Of a stretch of DNA of 64,000 nt, positions 1-8,600 are shown one piece after another. The DNA is taken from positions 1 through 64,000 of the forward strand of contig NZNV01000008.1 in the NCBI GenBank assembly GCA_002695025.1, in the 5' to 3' direction. The notes below the pieces were generated by a model. It was given only the letters and a program-made list of their open reading frames with translations, ran no database searches and was not told the DNA's origin. The DNA is from Owenweeksia sp. (GTDB lineage: Bacteria > Bacteroidota > Bacteroidia > Flavobacteriales > Schleiferiaceae). Within the stretch, counting starts at the first letter, position 1, and the number at the start of each line of letters is the position of its first letter. The position numbers and the translations under genes were made by a program.

Positions 1-615
1 GGACTTTACACTACCACCTTTAACGGTTCCGTAGGCAGCCGCTATGAGGTAGAAGTGGAAATCATGGAAGGTAATCCTACCTTTAAGGCCGGAACCTGGC
101 GCTCCAGGCCGGAACCTATGTTACGGGTTTTTGAAATAGACTCTATCCGGGTGCGCGGGCTAAACCGCAACACCGTTCCCCAGGTATTTACTGAAGGCGC
201 TTACGCCCTGATGTATTTCCAGGAACCACCCGGAAGAGGAGATGCCTATCGCGTTACACGCTGGAAGAACGATTCTTTGTTTACCCAGTCCATTTTTATT
301 TTTGATGATTCAAACTTTGACGGCCGTTATATTGGTGATAAAAATGGTATTCCACCGTTCAACTACTTTGGGCCTTTTGATGAAAAGGTGGGACGCAAGG
401 ATAGTGCAGGTATTGAGATTGCCTCCATAAGCCGGGATTATTTTGACTTCCTTAACCTGGTAGGCAACCAAGTCTTCAACGTAGGCAGCACCTTCGATCC
501 ACCTCCGGAAACCATCATCGGCAACATTTACAATGTTTCAAACCCGGAAGAATATGGTTTTGGTTATTTCGGGGCTTCAGCCTTAAGTTCAGGTGGGGCT
601 CGCTACAAACCATAA
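1..615 (+). CDS. DUF4249 family protein, C-terminal part (5' end outside window)
   Basis: The reading frame is open from base 1 to a TAA at 613-615, so only the last 204 residues are present; the first in-window ATG at 64 is internal. The C-terminal pattern (a YFxFL-like segment near 'YFDFLNLVGNQ', then GNIYNVSNPEEYGFGYFGAS) matches the end of DUF4249 proteins of Bacteroidota. These are usually lipoproteins encoded just downstream of a TonB-dependent receptor, so the receptor is probably to the left of the window. The molecular role of the family is not established. Family assignment is from the recognised C-terminal pattern only. Confidence 0.75.
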   Translation, partial: GLYTTTFNGSVGSRYEVEVEIMEGNPTFKAGTWRSRPEPMLRVFEIDSIRVRGLNRNTVPQVFTEGAYALMYFQEPPGRGDAYRVTRWKNDSLFTQSIFIFDDSNFDGRYIGDKNGIPPFNYFGPFDEKVGRKDSAGIEIASISRDYFDFLNLVGNQVFNVGSTFDPPPETIIGNIYNVSNPEEYGFGYFGASALSSGGARYKP

Positions 616-631
616 GTTCTTAAAAACCCTC

Positions 632-639
632 TATTTTTG
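632..639 (+). promoter_or_regulatory. Putative -7 element (TATTTTTG) for the MscS gene
   Basis: Exact match to the Bacteroidota -7 consensus TAnnTTTG, 20 nt before the ATG at 660 and inside the 44-nt gap after the DUF4249 gene. No good TTG was found about 19 nt upstream (only a TTC), so the -33 half is weak. Confidence 0.45.
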
Positions 640-659
640 CACGAAAGGCAAACCAACGT

Positions 660-1970
660 ATGAAAAAATTCAACCTGGAACACTGGGCCAGAGAATGGTT
701 CCTGGAACAGGGCGTAAGCGAACAGGCCGCTTCCTATATGACCCTGGCGCTGGACGTGCTCCTATTGATCATCATCAGCTTTATTGCAGACTTTATTACC
801 CGAAGGATCATACTGGGTTTTGTAAGTTCCTACGTCAAGCGCTCCAAGAGCGAGTATGATGATATTTTCCTGGAAAAGAAAGTATTTACGGGCCTGGCCC
901 ATCTCGTTCCAGCCCTCATCATTTATTACTCCCTGCCGTGGTTGCTGGATGACATTGCCATTCCAGTGGCTCTTTTCCAAAAGCTGGTAAGCATTTATAT
1001 GATCGTGATCTTCCTGATGGTAATTGCCCGGTTTTTACGCTCACTGGAATATATCGGCCTGCGTACTGAACGGTTTGAAGGGAAGCCTATCAGCAGTTAT
1101 ATCCAGGTATTTATTCTAACCACCTATATCATCGGTGGCATACTGATCATCTCCATGATCATTGGTCGCAGTCCGTTGACCATTTTAACCGCCTTTGGTG
1201 CAGCAACTGCGGTAATCCTGCTGATCTTCAGAGACACCATACTGGGCCTGGTGGCCAGCATACAGATAGCAGCCAACGATATGGTGCGGCTGGGGGATTG
1301 GGTGAGCCTGGATAAATATGGTGCTGATGGAGATGTGATCGAGATAAATCTTACCTCGGTGAAAGTACGTAACTGGGATAAAACCATTACCACCGTTCCC
1401 ACCTATTCCTTTATTGCCGATTCGTTCAAAAACTGGCGGGGAATGCAGTCCATGGGCGTAAGACGTATCAAACGTTCCATTAATATTGATATCAGCTCCA
1501 TACAGTTTGTATCTGAAGAGATGCGCGACCGCTTCATGAAATATGAACGGGTAAAGGATTACGTGAAGCAAAGACAGTCCGAAATAGATCAATATAATTC
1601 CGAGGCCAAGGTGGACAAATCAGAGCTGATCAATGGCCGTCACATGACTAATATTGGGGTTTTCAGACGCTATGCACTCAGGTATCTGGAAGAACATCCC
1701 AAGATCGACCAAAAGGAAACCGTCATGGTTAGGCAATTACAGCCCACCGAGGAAGGCCTTCCTATGGAGATATACGCCTTTAGCAACGATATTGCCTGGG
1801 TAAATTATGAGAATATACAGTCGGATATTTTTGATCACCTGATGGCTTCGGTCAGTAAATTTGACCTCCGGATATTCCAGAACCCTTCCGGGGCCGATTT
1901 CAAATCGCTGAATATCAAATCCGAAGGGGACGACCCTTCCACTTCTGAAGCCGGGTCCCAAAAAGAATGA
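660..1970 (+). CDS. Mechanosensitive channel of the MscS superfamily, YbdG-like
   Basis: A 436-residue inner-membrane protein expected to open under membrane tension and release solutes in hypo-osmotic shock. Hydrophobic segments lie at about residues 25-45, 75-95, 105-125 and 150-215; the last carries the pore helix. The soluble beta domain follows, with the VRNWDKTITTVPTYSF stretch and FKNWRG motif seen in E. coli YbdG (miniconductance) rather than in the shorter MscS. Length (YbdG about 415) also fits. The charged C-terminal tail is variable. The 3' end overlaps the convergent glycosyltransferase gene by 56 bp. A second, shorter MscS-type channel is encoded at 26408. Confidence 0.85.
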   Translation: MKKFNLEHWAREWFLEQGVSEQAASYMTLALDVLLLIIISFIADFITRRIILGFVSSYVKRSKSEYDDIFLEKKVFTGLAHLVPALIIYYSLPWLLDDIAIPVALFQKLVSIYMIVIFLMVIARFLRSLEYIGLRTERFEGKPISSYIQVFILTTYIIGGILIISMIIGRSPLTILTAFGAATAVILLIFRDTILGLVASIQIAANDMVRLGDWVSLDKYGADGDVIEINLTSVKVRNWDKTITTVPTYSFIADSFKNWRGMQSMGVRRIKRSINIDISSIQFVSEEMRDRFMKYERVKDYVKQRQSEIDQYNSEAKVDKSELINGRHMTNIGVFRRYALRYLEEHPKIDQKETVMVRQLQPTEEGLPMEIYAFSNDIAWVNYENIQSDIFDHLMASVSKFDLRIFQNPSGADFKSLNIKSEGDDPSTSEAGSQKE

Positions 1971-3030
1971 TCACTCCTGAGATCACGATATAAAAAGGAT
2001 ATAACAGAGCACTTATACTAAATAACCTCAGTAGTTTACGTTGTTCTGAGATCCGCGCGAATTTTTGCACCAGCAGGTAATCCGGCAGGGATTTTATCCC
2101 AACCAGGGCTACGAATACGGCCAGGTATTCCACTGAAAGCACAAGCCCGGCCAGGAAACACATTACCAACAAGGTATTTAAAGCAGCCACCAGGTAAGCT
2201 ATGTATTTTGCCGAGCGTATAGGATAAGCAGGGGTTTTACTTCCCCAGCGTACCCTTTGGTTCAAGAACTCTCTGCCACTGAAAGGGGCCGGTGTATCCA
2301 CACATGAGTCCTCATTGTAGGTTACCGTATGCTTATCTTTCAAAGCCAGCTTCTGGATGAAGAAAACATCGTCACCGCTAGCCCAATTAGTATTCCCGGG
2401 GTGATGATCCAGCCACACTTTTTTACGATAAGCCAGGTTAGCCCCGTTAGCCATAACCGGTATCCCACGGCTTACCAGGGCCGCTCCGCTGGCTTGCAAA
2501 GACAGGAATTCCAATGAAAAAAGTTTTTGTATGGCGCTATGGCCAGCCATGCGAACTATTCCGGCCGCTGCCGCAACTTCCTGATTTTCGAAAGGCTGAA
2601 CGGAACGTTGTACCCACGATGGACCCGGTATACAATCTGCATCCGTTTGTAATATAATATCATGTCCAGCCCTGCTCACACCCGTATACAGAGCATTCTT
2701 TTTACCGCTCTTTTGGTCCATACCGACCAGGCTTACGCACAGATCCGGATAATCTTCCAGCACCTTCGAAGCCAGAGACCCACCACCATCATCCGAATGA
2801 TCATCGACCAAAATCAGTTCTATACGATCTCTGGGATACTCCTGAGAAGCAATGGCCCGGATCAACGCACCAATGTTCTCAAACTCATTCCGGAATGGCA
2901 CCACTACAGAAACGCCTGCCTGGAAATCACAACCGCGTTTTTCACCCTGCTCAAGCCCCGTATACAGCCAGCCAATAAGCAGTGAATACACAAGCGTTAG
3001 GATGAGTACTATCAGAAGAAATATTATCAT
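1915..3030 (-). CDS. Membrane-anchored family 2 glycosyltransferase
   Basis: Predicted GT-A fold inverting glycosyltransferase of 371 residues. One N-terminal transmembrane helix precedes the catalytic domain, which starts with VSVVVPFRNE and contains LVDDHSDD, a DxD-type QTDADC and the RVRWGS motif (the QxxRW region of processive enzymes). Two or three C-terminal membrane helices follow. This is the layout of poly-N-acetylglucosamine-synthase-like transferases, but substrate and product cannot be read from sequence. I start at the ATG at 3030; a TTG at 3042 is in frame but lies in the putative -7 promoter element. It is divergent from ruvC, whose start is 38 bp away. Confidence 0.8.
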   Translation of the reverse strand: MIIFLLIVLILTLVYSLLIGWLYTGLEQGEKRGCDFQAGVSVVVPFRNEFENIGALIRAIASQEYPRDRIELILVDDHSDDGGGSLASKVLEDYPDLCVSLVGMDQKSGKKNALYTGVSRAGHDIILQTDADCIPGPSWVQRSVQPFENQEVAAAAGIVRMAGHSAIQKLFSLEFLSLQASGAALVSRGIPVMANGANLAYRKKVWLDHHPGNTNWASGDDVFFIQKLALKDKHTVTYNEDSCVDTPAPFSGREFLNQRVRWGSKTPAYPIRSAKYIAYLVAALNTLLVMCFLAGLVLSVEYLAVFVALVGIKSLPDYLLVQKFARISEQRKLLRLFSISALLYPFYIVISGVIILFGTRLQKWKGRPLRI

Positions 3031-3039
3031 AGGCGGGGT

Positions 3040-3047
3040 CAAAATTA
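3040..3047 (-). promoter_or_regulatory. Putative -7 element (TAATTTTG) for the glycosyltransferase
   Basis: Exact TAnnTTTG on the minus strand in the 38-bp space between the divergent glycosyltransferase and ruvC genes. Its downstream end is only about 10 nt before the ATG at 3030, so the transcript would have a very short leader. No clear TTG at -33. Confidence 0.4.
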
Positions 3048-3068
3048 ATCCTTTATTTTAGTGCAGTT

Positions 3069-3629
3069 ATGGAAAAGGAGAAAGTGATATTGGGAGTTGA
3101 TCCGGGCACAAATATTCTGGGTTATGGCATCATCAAGGTATCAGGCAAAAAAGTAGAAGTCCTGACGCTGGATGTGATCATGCTCAATAAAATCCCGGAT
3201 CATGCGGTAAAGCTTAAAGCCATTTTTGAAAAAGTAAGCAATTTGATAGAACAATACCTTCCGGATGAAATGGCGGTAGAAGCCCCCTTCTTCGGGAAGA
3301 ATGTACAGAGTATGTTAAAGCTGGGCCGGGCGCAGGGAGTAATTATGGCAGCGGGGTTAAACCGTGGTATCCCCATACAGGAATACTCTCCTCGCAAGAT
3401 CAAACAATCCATAACCGGCAAGGGAGGTGCCAGCAAGGAGCAGGTAGCCGGTATGCTGGAAAGCATTCTTAACACTAAAATTGAGCATCGCTATATGGAT
3501 GCCACCGATGGTCTGGCTGTAGCCTTATGCCACCATTACCAGTTGAGTTCTCCCCTGGGAGGTTCCGGTAAAAGCAAGAGTTGGGATCAGTTTATAAAAA
3601 ATAATCCCGGAAGGATCTCCGGGAGTTGA
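3069..3629 (+). CDS. ruvC: Holliday junction resolvase RuvC
   Basis: Crossover junction endodeoxyribonuclease of 186 residues that cuts Holliday junctions as a dimer in partnership with RuvAB. The catalytic acidic residues are all visible: D11 in GVDPGT, E71 in VEAPFF, and D144 and D147 in MDATDGLA, equivalent to D7, E66, D138 and D141 of E. coli. Length is slightly above the 173 of E. coli because of a Gly/Ser/Lys-rich tail. No ruvA or ruvB lies nearby. It is convergent with the HIT gene, with one base between the stop codons. Confidence 0.95.
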   Translation: MEKEKVILGVDPGTNILGYGIIKVSGKKVEVLTLDVIMLNKIPDHAVKLKAIFEKVSNLIEQYLPDEMAVEAPFFGKNVQSMLKLGRAQGVIMAAGLNRGIPIQEYSPRKIKQSITGKGGASKEQVAGMLESILNTKIEHRYMDATDGLAVALCHHYQLSSPLGGSGKSKSWDQFIKNNPGRISGS

Positions 3630-3630
3630 G

Positions 3631-4023
3631 TTACAATTCTTTTCGAATCTTATCCGCAATACGGGCAAACTCCTCATCCGGGAATTTAAGTTTAGGGCGG
3701 CTAAAATCAATATCACTTACCTGGTTGATAGGGATCAGGTGAATATGCGCATGGGGTACTTCCAGACCCAGCACCGCTACACCTACCCTCTTACAAGGAA
3801 TAGCCTTGCCAATAGCATGAGCTACCTTTTGCGCAAAGGCCCAGAGTCCTTTATATTCCTCAGTACTGATGTCAAAAATATAGTCTACCTCCTTCTTTGG
3901 AATAACAAGGGTATGTCCTTCATGCAGGGGGTTAATGTCCAGAAAGGCAAAATAGTGCTCATCCTCAGCTATTATATAACTAGGAATTTCTCCGTCTACT
4001 ATTTTGGAAAAAATACTACTCAT
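3631..4023 (-). CDS. HIT family protein (histidine triad nucleotide hydrolase)
   Basis: A 130-residue HIT-domain protein. The family hydrolyses nucleoside phosphoramidates and related nucleotides. The signature reads HAHIHLIP with H91, H93 and H95; the N-terminal SIFSKIVDGEIPS and FLDINPLHEGHTLVIPK blocks are typical of the HINT/PKCI branch. It follows greA by 5 nt on the same strand and is probably co-transcribed with it, a common pairing in Bacteroidota. The exact substrate is unknown. Confidence 0.9.
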   Translation of the reverse strand: MSSIFSKIVDGEIPSYIIAEDEHYFAFLDINPLHEGHTLVIPKKEVDYIFDISTEEYKGLWAFAQKVAHAIGKAIPCKRVGVAVLGLEVPHAHIHLIPINQVSDIDFSRPKLKFPDEEFARIADKIRKEL

Positions 4024-4028
4024 GGTGA

Positions 4029-4505
4029 TTAATCCATACCGATTTCCTCGATCTCAAAGGTCATTTTGCCGGCCGGCACCTGTATTTCAACCTGGTCGCC
4101 AACTTTTTTACCCATAAGACCCTTACCAATGGGAGAGTTCACGGAGATCTTACCGGTCTTAATATCCGATTCTGATTCGGAAACCAGTTTATACTTCATT
4201 TTGGCCTTATTGGCCACATTCTTAATAGTAACGGTAGAAAGCACCATAACCTTGGAGGTATCCATTTTGGAACTATCCAGGATACGTGCATTGGCCAGGG
4301 TGTCTTCCAATTTGCTGATCTTCATTTCGAGAAGACCCTGAGCTTCTTTGGCGGCATCATATTCCGCATTTTCAGAAAGGTCTCCCTTATCACGTGCCTC
4401 AGCAATTTGTTGGGAAATGGCAGGACGCTCCACACTTTTCATATGATCCAATTCGTCCTTAAGCTTTTGCAAGCCCTCCTTGGTGAAGTAATTAATGTTT
4501 GCCAT
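4029..4505 (-). CDS. greA: Transcription elongation factor GreA
   Basis: Binds RNA polymerase through the secondary channel and stimulates cleavage of backtracked transcripts. The 158 residues match E. coli GreA exactly in length: an N-terminal coiled coil (about residues 1-75, with SENAEYDAAKE carrying the acidic tip) and a C-terminal FKBP-like domain (SPIGKGLMGKKVGD). I start at the ATG at 4505 (MANINYFTKEG). A further in-frame ATG at 4562 would add 19 residues encoded across a terminator-like hairpin, which is unlikely to be coding. Upstream lie the hairpin (4525-4553) and a candidate promoter (4560-4567), so the hairpin is in the greA leader. Confidence 0.95.
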   Translation of the reverse strand: MANINYFTKEGLQKLKDELDHMKSVERPAISQQIAEARDKGDLSENAEYDAAKEAQGLLEMKISKLEDTLANARILDSSKMDTSKVMVLSTVTIKNVANKAKMKYKLVSESESDIKTGKISVNSPIGKGLMGKKVGDQVEIQVPAGKMTFEIEEIGMD

Positions 4506-4524
4506 ACGATATATATTAAAAAAC

Positions 4525-4553
4525 AGAAAAAGACCACAAAATGGTCTTTTTCT
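4525..4553 (-). terminator. Terminator-like hairpin in the greA leader
   Basis: Perfect 12-bp inverted repeat, arms 4525-4536 and 4542-4553, loop of 5. Read on the minus strand the second arm ends in five T residues and is followed by G and six T residues, the form of an intrinsic terminator. It can end transcripts from the PorV-like gene upstream. It also sits between the putative greA promoter and the greA ATG, so it could act as a leader terminator for greA itself. The plus-strand orientation has a shorter T run. Confidence 0.7.
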
Positions 4554-4559
4554 ATTGCG

Positions 4560-4567
4560 CAAAGATA
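4560..4567 (-). promoter_or_regulatory. Putative -7 element (TATCTTTG) for greA
   Basis: Exact TAnnTTTG on the minus strand between the end of the PorV-like gene (4592) and the greA leader hairpin. No clear TTG at the expected -33 position. A start site about 6 nt downstream would give a leader of about 50 nt containing the whole hairpin. Confidence 0.4.
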
Positions 4568-4591
4568 AAAAAATCTGTTCTACTGTATTCT

Positions 4592-5638
4592 TTACAGCAT
4601 AAATTGTATTCCGATGGAGTGTACCCCATTAAAAGGATTAGTGGCCCGGTATGAATAGTCCAGACCAAACTTGGTTCCGCTATCACCAAGGGGCACTGCC
4701 AGGGTTGCTCCGGCACTCAGTCCGGTAAACACTGAAGTACGTTGCTCGTATACGCGGTTGTCCTGGATGGTGTAACCCACACGAACGCCCACAATCTCCT
4801 TTACCATATACTGGGCACCAACTATATACTGATCCTTTTCAAATGAATTGGATTGGAAGGCAGCCGCAAAGGTGAGCACCTGAGAATCAAAAATAAAATC
4901 ATAGCTACCACCCAAGCTAAGGTTAGTAGGTAATTCAAAGGTAGCACTACGCTCATCATACGCCTGTACATAACCTCCCTGGGGCACAGTAAGGTTTACA
5001 CCTTTGCCATTTCCGGAGTATGAAACCGAAGGTCCCACATTCTTCAGGGTAATACCAAATTTCAGTTGCTTATCCTTACCAGTGATATATTGAACACCGG
5101 CATCAAAGCAAAGCGCATTCACACTCAGGTTATCTGAAGCCTGCGAGAACAGTTTAATGTTCACACCTCCGTAGATACTTTCTGTAAATTTTTGGGCATA
5201 GCTTATACCTATAGTCACGGCACTCGGGTTAATGGTACCTATACCACCATCCGGGTTATCAACGGTGGTACGTTCCCATTCGCCATAATCAAGTCCTACA
5301 AAACTGGCACCGAGTACTCCATTGGAGCCAACTTTCTGATTAAAGCCTGCTGCGCTGATATTAATACCACCGCCTACCAGCCATTGTGTACTGGTAAATG
5401 CAACATCGGTTCGCTTGGTTTGCGCTGTACCGGCAATGTTCAGAAAACTGGCTTCCACACCTTCTACTCCGGCTATATTAACGCCACCCCATCCCGTATT
5501 ACGGGCCCAGGGATTGATCAATAACTCAGAAGCTCCTGCTGATCCTGAACGCTGGGGGTTACCAGCTTGTATTTGGCCTGCTACTAATAATGCAGCCGAT
5601 AAAACGAGTGCTCTTCTAGCGGATTTTTTCATCTTCAA
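4592..5638 (-). CDS. PorV/PorQ-like outer membrane beta-barrel protein
   Basis: A 348-residue exported protein with a basic N-terminus and hydrophobic signal segment (about residues 8-25, ending near IQAGNP). The body is made of short alternating beta strands and ends in the aromatic IGIQFML strand, as in outer membrane barrels. The early SAGASELLINPWARNTGWGG stretch resembles the start of PorV/PorQ proteins, which shuttle or anchor T9SS cargo. It is the last gene of a three-gene minus-strand operon, 12 nt after the 1371-residue protein gene, so it may serve that protein. Whether it is a true PorV or a dedicated paralogue cannot be decided here. Confidence 0.75.
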   Translation of the reverse strand: MKMKKSARRALVLSAALLVAGQIQAGNPQRSGSAGASELLINPWARNTGWGGVNIAGVEGVEASFLNIAGTAQTKRTDVAFTSTQWLVGGGINISAAGFNQKVGSNGVLGASFVGLDYGEWERTTVDNPDGGIGTINPSAVTIGISYAQKFTESIYGGVNIKLFSQASDNLSVNALCFDAGVQYITGKDKQLKFGITLKNVGPSVSYSGNGKGVNLTVPQGGYVQAYDERSATFELPTNLSLGGSYDFIFDSQVLTFAAAFQSNSFEKDQYIVGAQYMVKEIVGVRVGYTIQDNRVYEQRTSVFTGLSAGATLAVPLGDSGTKFGLDYSYRATNPFNGVHSIGIQFML

Positions 5639-5650
5639 ATCTTAGATTTT

Positions 5651-8600
5651 TTAGAATGCATTTAAGTCAACCGGCCTCATGGTACCCATCCACTTAATCA
5701 CTTTTTCTCCAACTGGCCCGGCATCCACGTGAATGAGATATATACCACTGGCAATGGGTACATTGAAATCATTCTTCAGATCCCACTCCACGTAAGTCAG
5801 GTCATTGGCTTTATTAATAGTCCTTATCAAAGTACCGTTAGTCATGAAAATACTGATCTTACAATTTCCAGGAAGATTGGTAATCTTAACGATATTATCC
5901 AACTGACTATCTTCATATTGTGAAGACCCGTTATAAGGGTTTGGTACCACTTTGATCAGATCAAGCGCCTTATTGGCTACTTCCATTACACCCGTTTCAG
6001 GAATATATCCATCGGTAGAAAAAAGATACTGAGGAATACCATTATTAGGACGATCTATCTCCACCTCTTCGTTGAACCCGGTTTTTTGGTAAGGCTTACC
6101 CATTCTCAAGGAAACTTTTGCATCCGTTGGTATATCACTATAGGACTCAAACACATACTCTGGGCTGGAAACCATTGGTAAGCCAATCCAGTACATGCTA
6201 CCGAATACAGTTTGCTGATTACGTACCTTACCCTGATCCATCTGGTTCAGATCCTCCAGTAGTGGGAAGGCAGATATACTGTCGTTCTTATACGTCATAT
6301 CTATTGCCGGATCTGTAGACCTTAATTGAATAGAATCCGCAAAAACATATACTGCGTGCATACCGCCCAGAGCCCAACCATTCAATAGTCTCTGCTCGTT
6401 GGGAGAAGGGTTCCAGATCATATCTCCACCGTTTTCACTCTTTAACCATGAAGACTCACCGAACGCCATACACAGCCTACGGCCGGTCTCTACGTTGATG
6501 GCATAACCTGGGAAATAGCTCCAACCGGTTGCCGCTTCCGGGTTATTTGGATTGGGTACTAATCCTCCATTCCCATCTTTATCCATAGTAGTTCCGGAGC
6601 GCAGTGTAAAGTTAGCTTTACCGCCATCATTACTTTCCGCTACCACACCCAATTCAATCACCGGGCAACGGGTCCATTTACTCTGATCACGGGTAATAAC
6701 GATATCCACGTTACCGATATCAGAAACGGGGTACATATTTCCGAAGTTACCGGTTCTCAAAGGACGCCCGGAGTTAGGGTTATTAGGGTTATAAGCCTCA
6801 CTACTGGCATAAGCTGCCGGTGCCCAGGTTCCATTCAGGAATGTTTCAAACGCTCCCTGTGGATCACTACGGGTAGGATTGGTGTTAGGGAACTTATAAT
6901 CATCATAAGGAGACCTTGATGAGGCACTGAAACCTTGTGTGCCTGCTAAAATCCAGTTCTTTGGAGTTTCAGAATCATCATCCTCAACACCAGTAAGCCA
7001 AGGCTCACCAGGATTATCAAACACTATTTCTCCTCCTATTACACCGTTATTAAAGGTTCCGTCAGGATCACCACTACCCGGTCTGGGCTGGTTCGTAAAC
7101 GTAAGTGAGATACCTAATTCATCAATTATTTGCTCACCGAGAAAGGATATATCATACTCTGATTCGGCATAAACCTCGTCCCCAGCAACATTGGTTAGTG
7201 TCCAGTTTGCATTAGCCGTAGCATCTGAAAAAGTAAGTTTGTACGTTCCCCCTTTAACATTGTATGGGTCTATTACTTTCACATCAAAAGGACCAGATCC
7301 CACAAGGTACTTGATCTCATTATTGACTTTATTGAAGACTATAGACTCTTCCGATTCTTCCGCTATCCTGAGGAAATTACCACTATTACCGGCACCATCC
7401 AGTCTGGTGATACCTACCTCGTCACCATAAGCCGAATTCAGTGTGGTTCCTCCATTCCTGGATTGGATCTTACTTGGAATAGCCAGATAAGGTTTTTGGC
7501 CGTTACCCACCTTTCTACCAGCCAGGAAGGGTTCCTTCTGGGAAGGAGCAGAAAGGTTACGTGGATCGGCCTCCACAAACTGATTCTGCGCATAAGCGAT
7601 CACATAGTAATAGTACTCTTTATGGTTTACCAACCTGCGGTCACCTTGTGCAAATGCATCCTCCGTAAAGCGATAGGTTAATTCAATACCGTTGTTGTTC
7701 GCTTCCACGGTCATATCCTGAGGCACCAAAGCACCGTTTTCCAGGTCCTGATCCAATACGAAATTCACTAATTGACCCACATCATTTTTAAGGTCAGACT
7801 GAGCAACCAAACGGGATTGCTGAGTATTGTATATCTCATCGAGCGCAATATCAGGACCGTTTACTTGGAATATCTGGAATCCTTCGAAACGATAGCTGAA
7901 ATAACCAGCCTTTGTAGCGCTATCAACCTGAGCTGCATTCCAGAGGTCATTACCAGCGCTGTCCTTAGGTACCGCGATCCTTGGGTCTATCTGATCATAA
8001 CCAATAGTAGCCGGGTTAAAAGCATTTTTGATCTTGAAGATCAGTTCACGATCCAGCTCAACAATCTCAATCTCTACCGGAGAACCAGTAGTAGGGCCTT
8101 CCAATATTTCAAAACAGTTGTCAAATAATTGCTGGGCTTTATCATCAGCAAGTATCACATCATTTACAGACGCAAAGAGATCAGAACTGTTAAAGTTACG
8201 TGCCCAAACTACCCCGGTAGTAATGAAGTTAAGTGCTCCCGGAGCCAGACTGAACGGACCTGCAGAGTGCAGACCACGCTTATCAGCATCGTTATCCGGA
8301 GATTCCCACCAACCACCATTGGCAATTGGTTGTGAAGGTTCGTAAGCACCGGTAGTATCGTATGAAAGACCTGGATAGGCAAAAAAGGTTTTATCACCTG
8401 AACCATCAGCAGTATAACCGTCACCATTGGTGGTGATACCCTTACCTGAAGGAGATTCGATCACCAGGTTGTTACCGTTTTTCCAGGTTACCCTTAGGTA
8501 GTTGTAAAATTCTGCTGCCACAGTAGGGTCAGAGGTATTGGCCACACCACCACTACCGGTACGGTTATAATACATGAAACCGGACATGATAATACGTTCA

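Noticed and set aside
3605-3624. Hairpin TCCCGGA/TCCGGGA as ruvC terminator
   Set aside because: It lies inside the ruvC coding region and has no T tract; probably coding sequence by chance.
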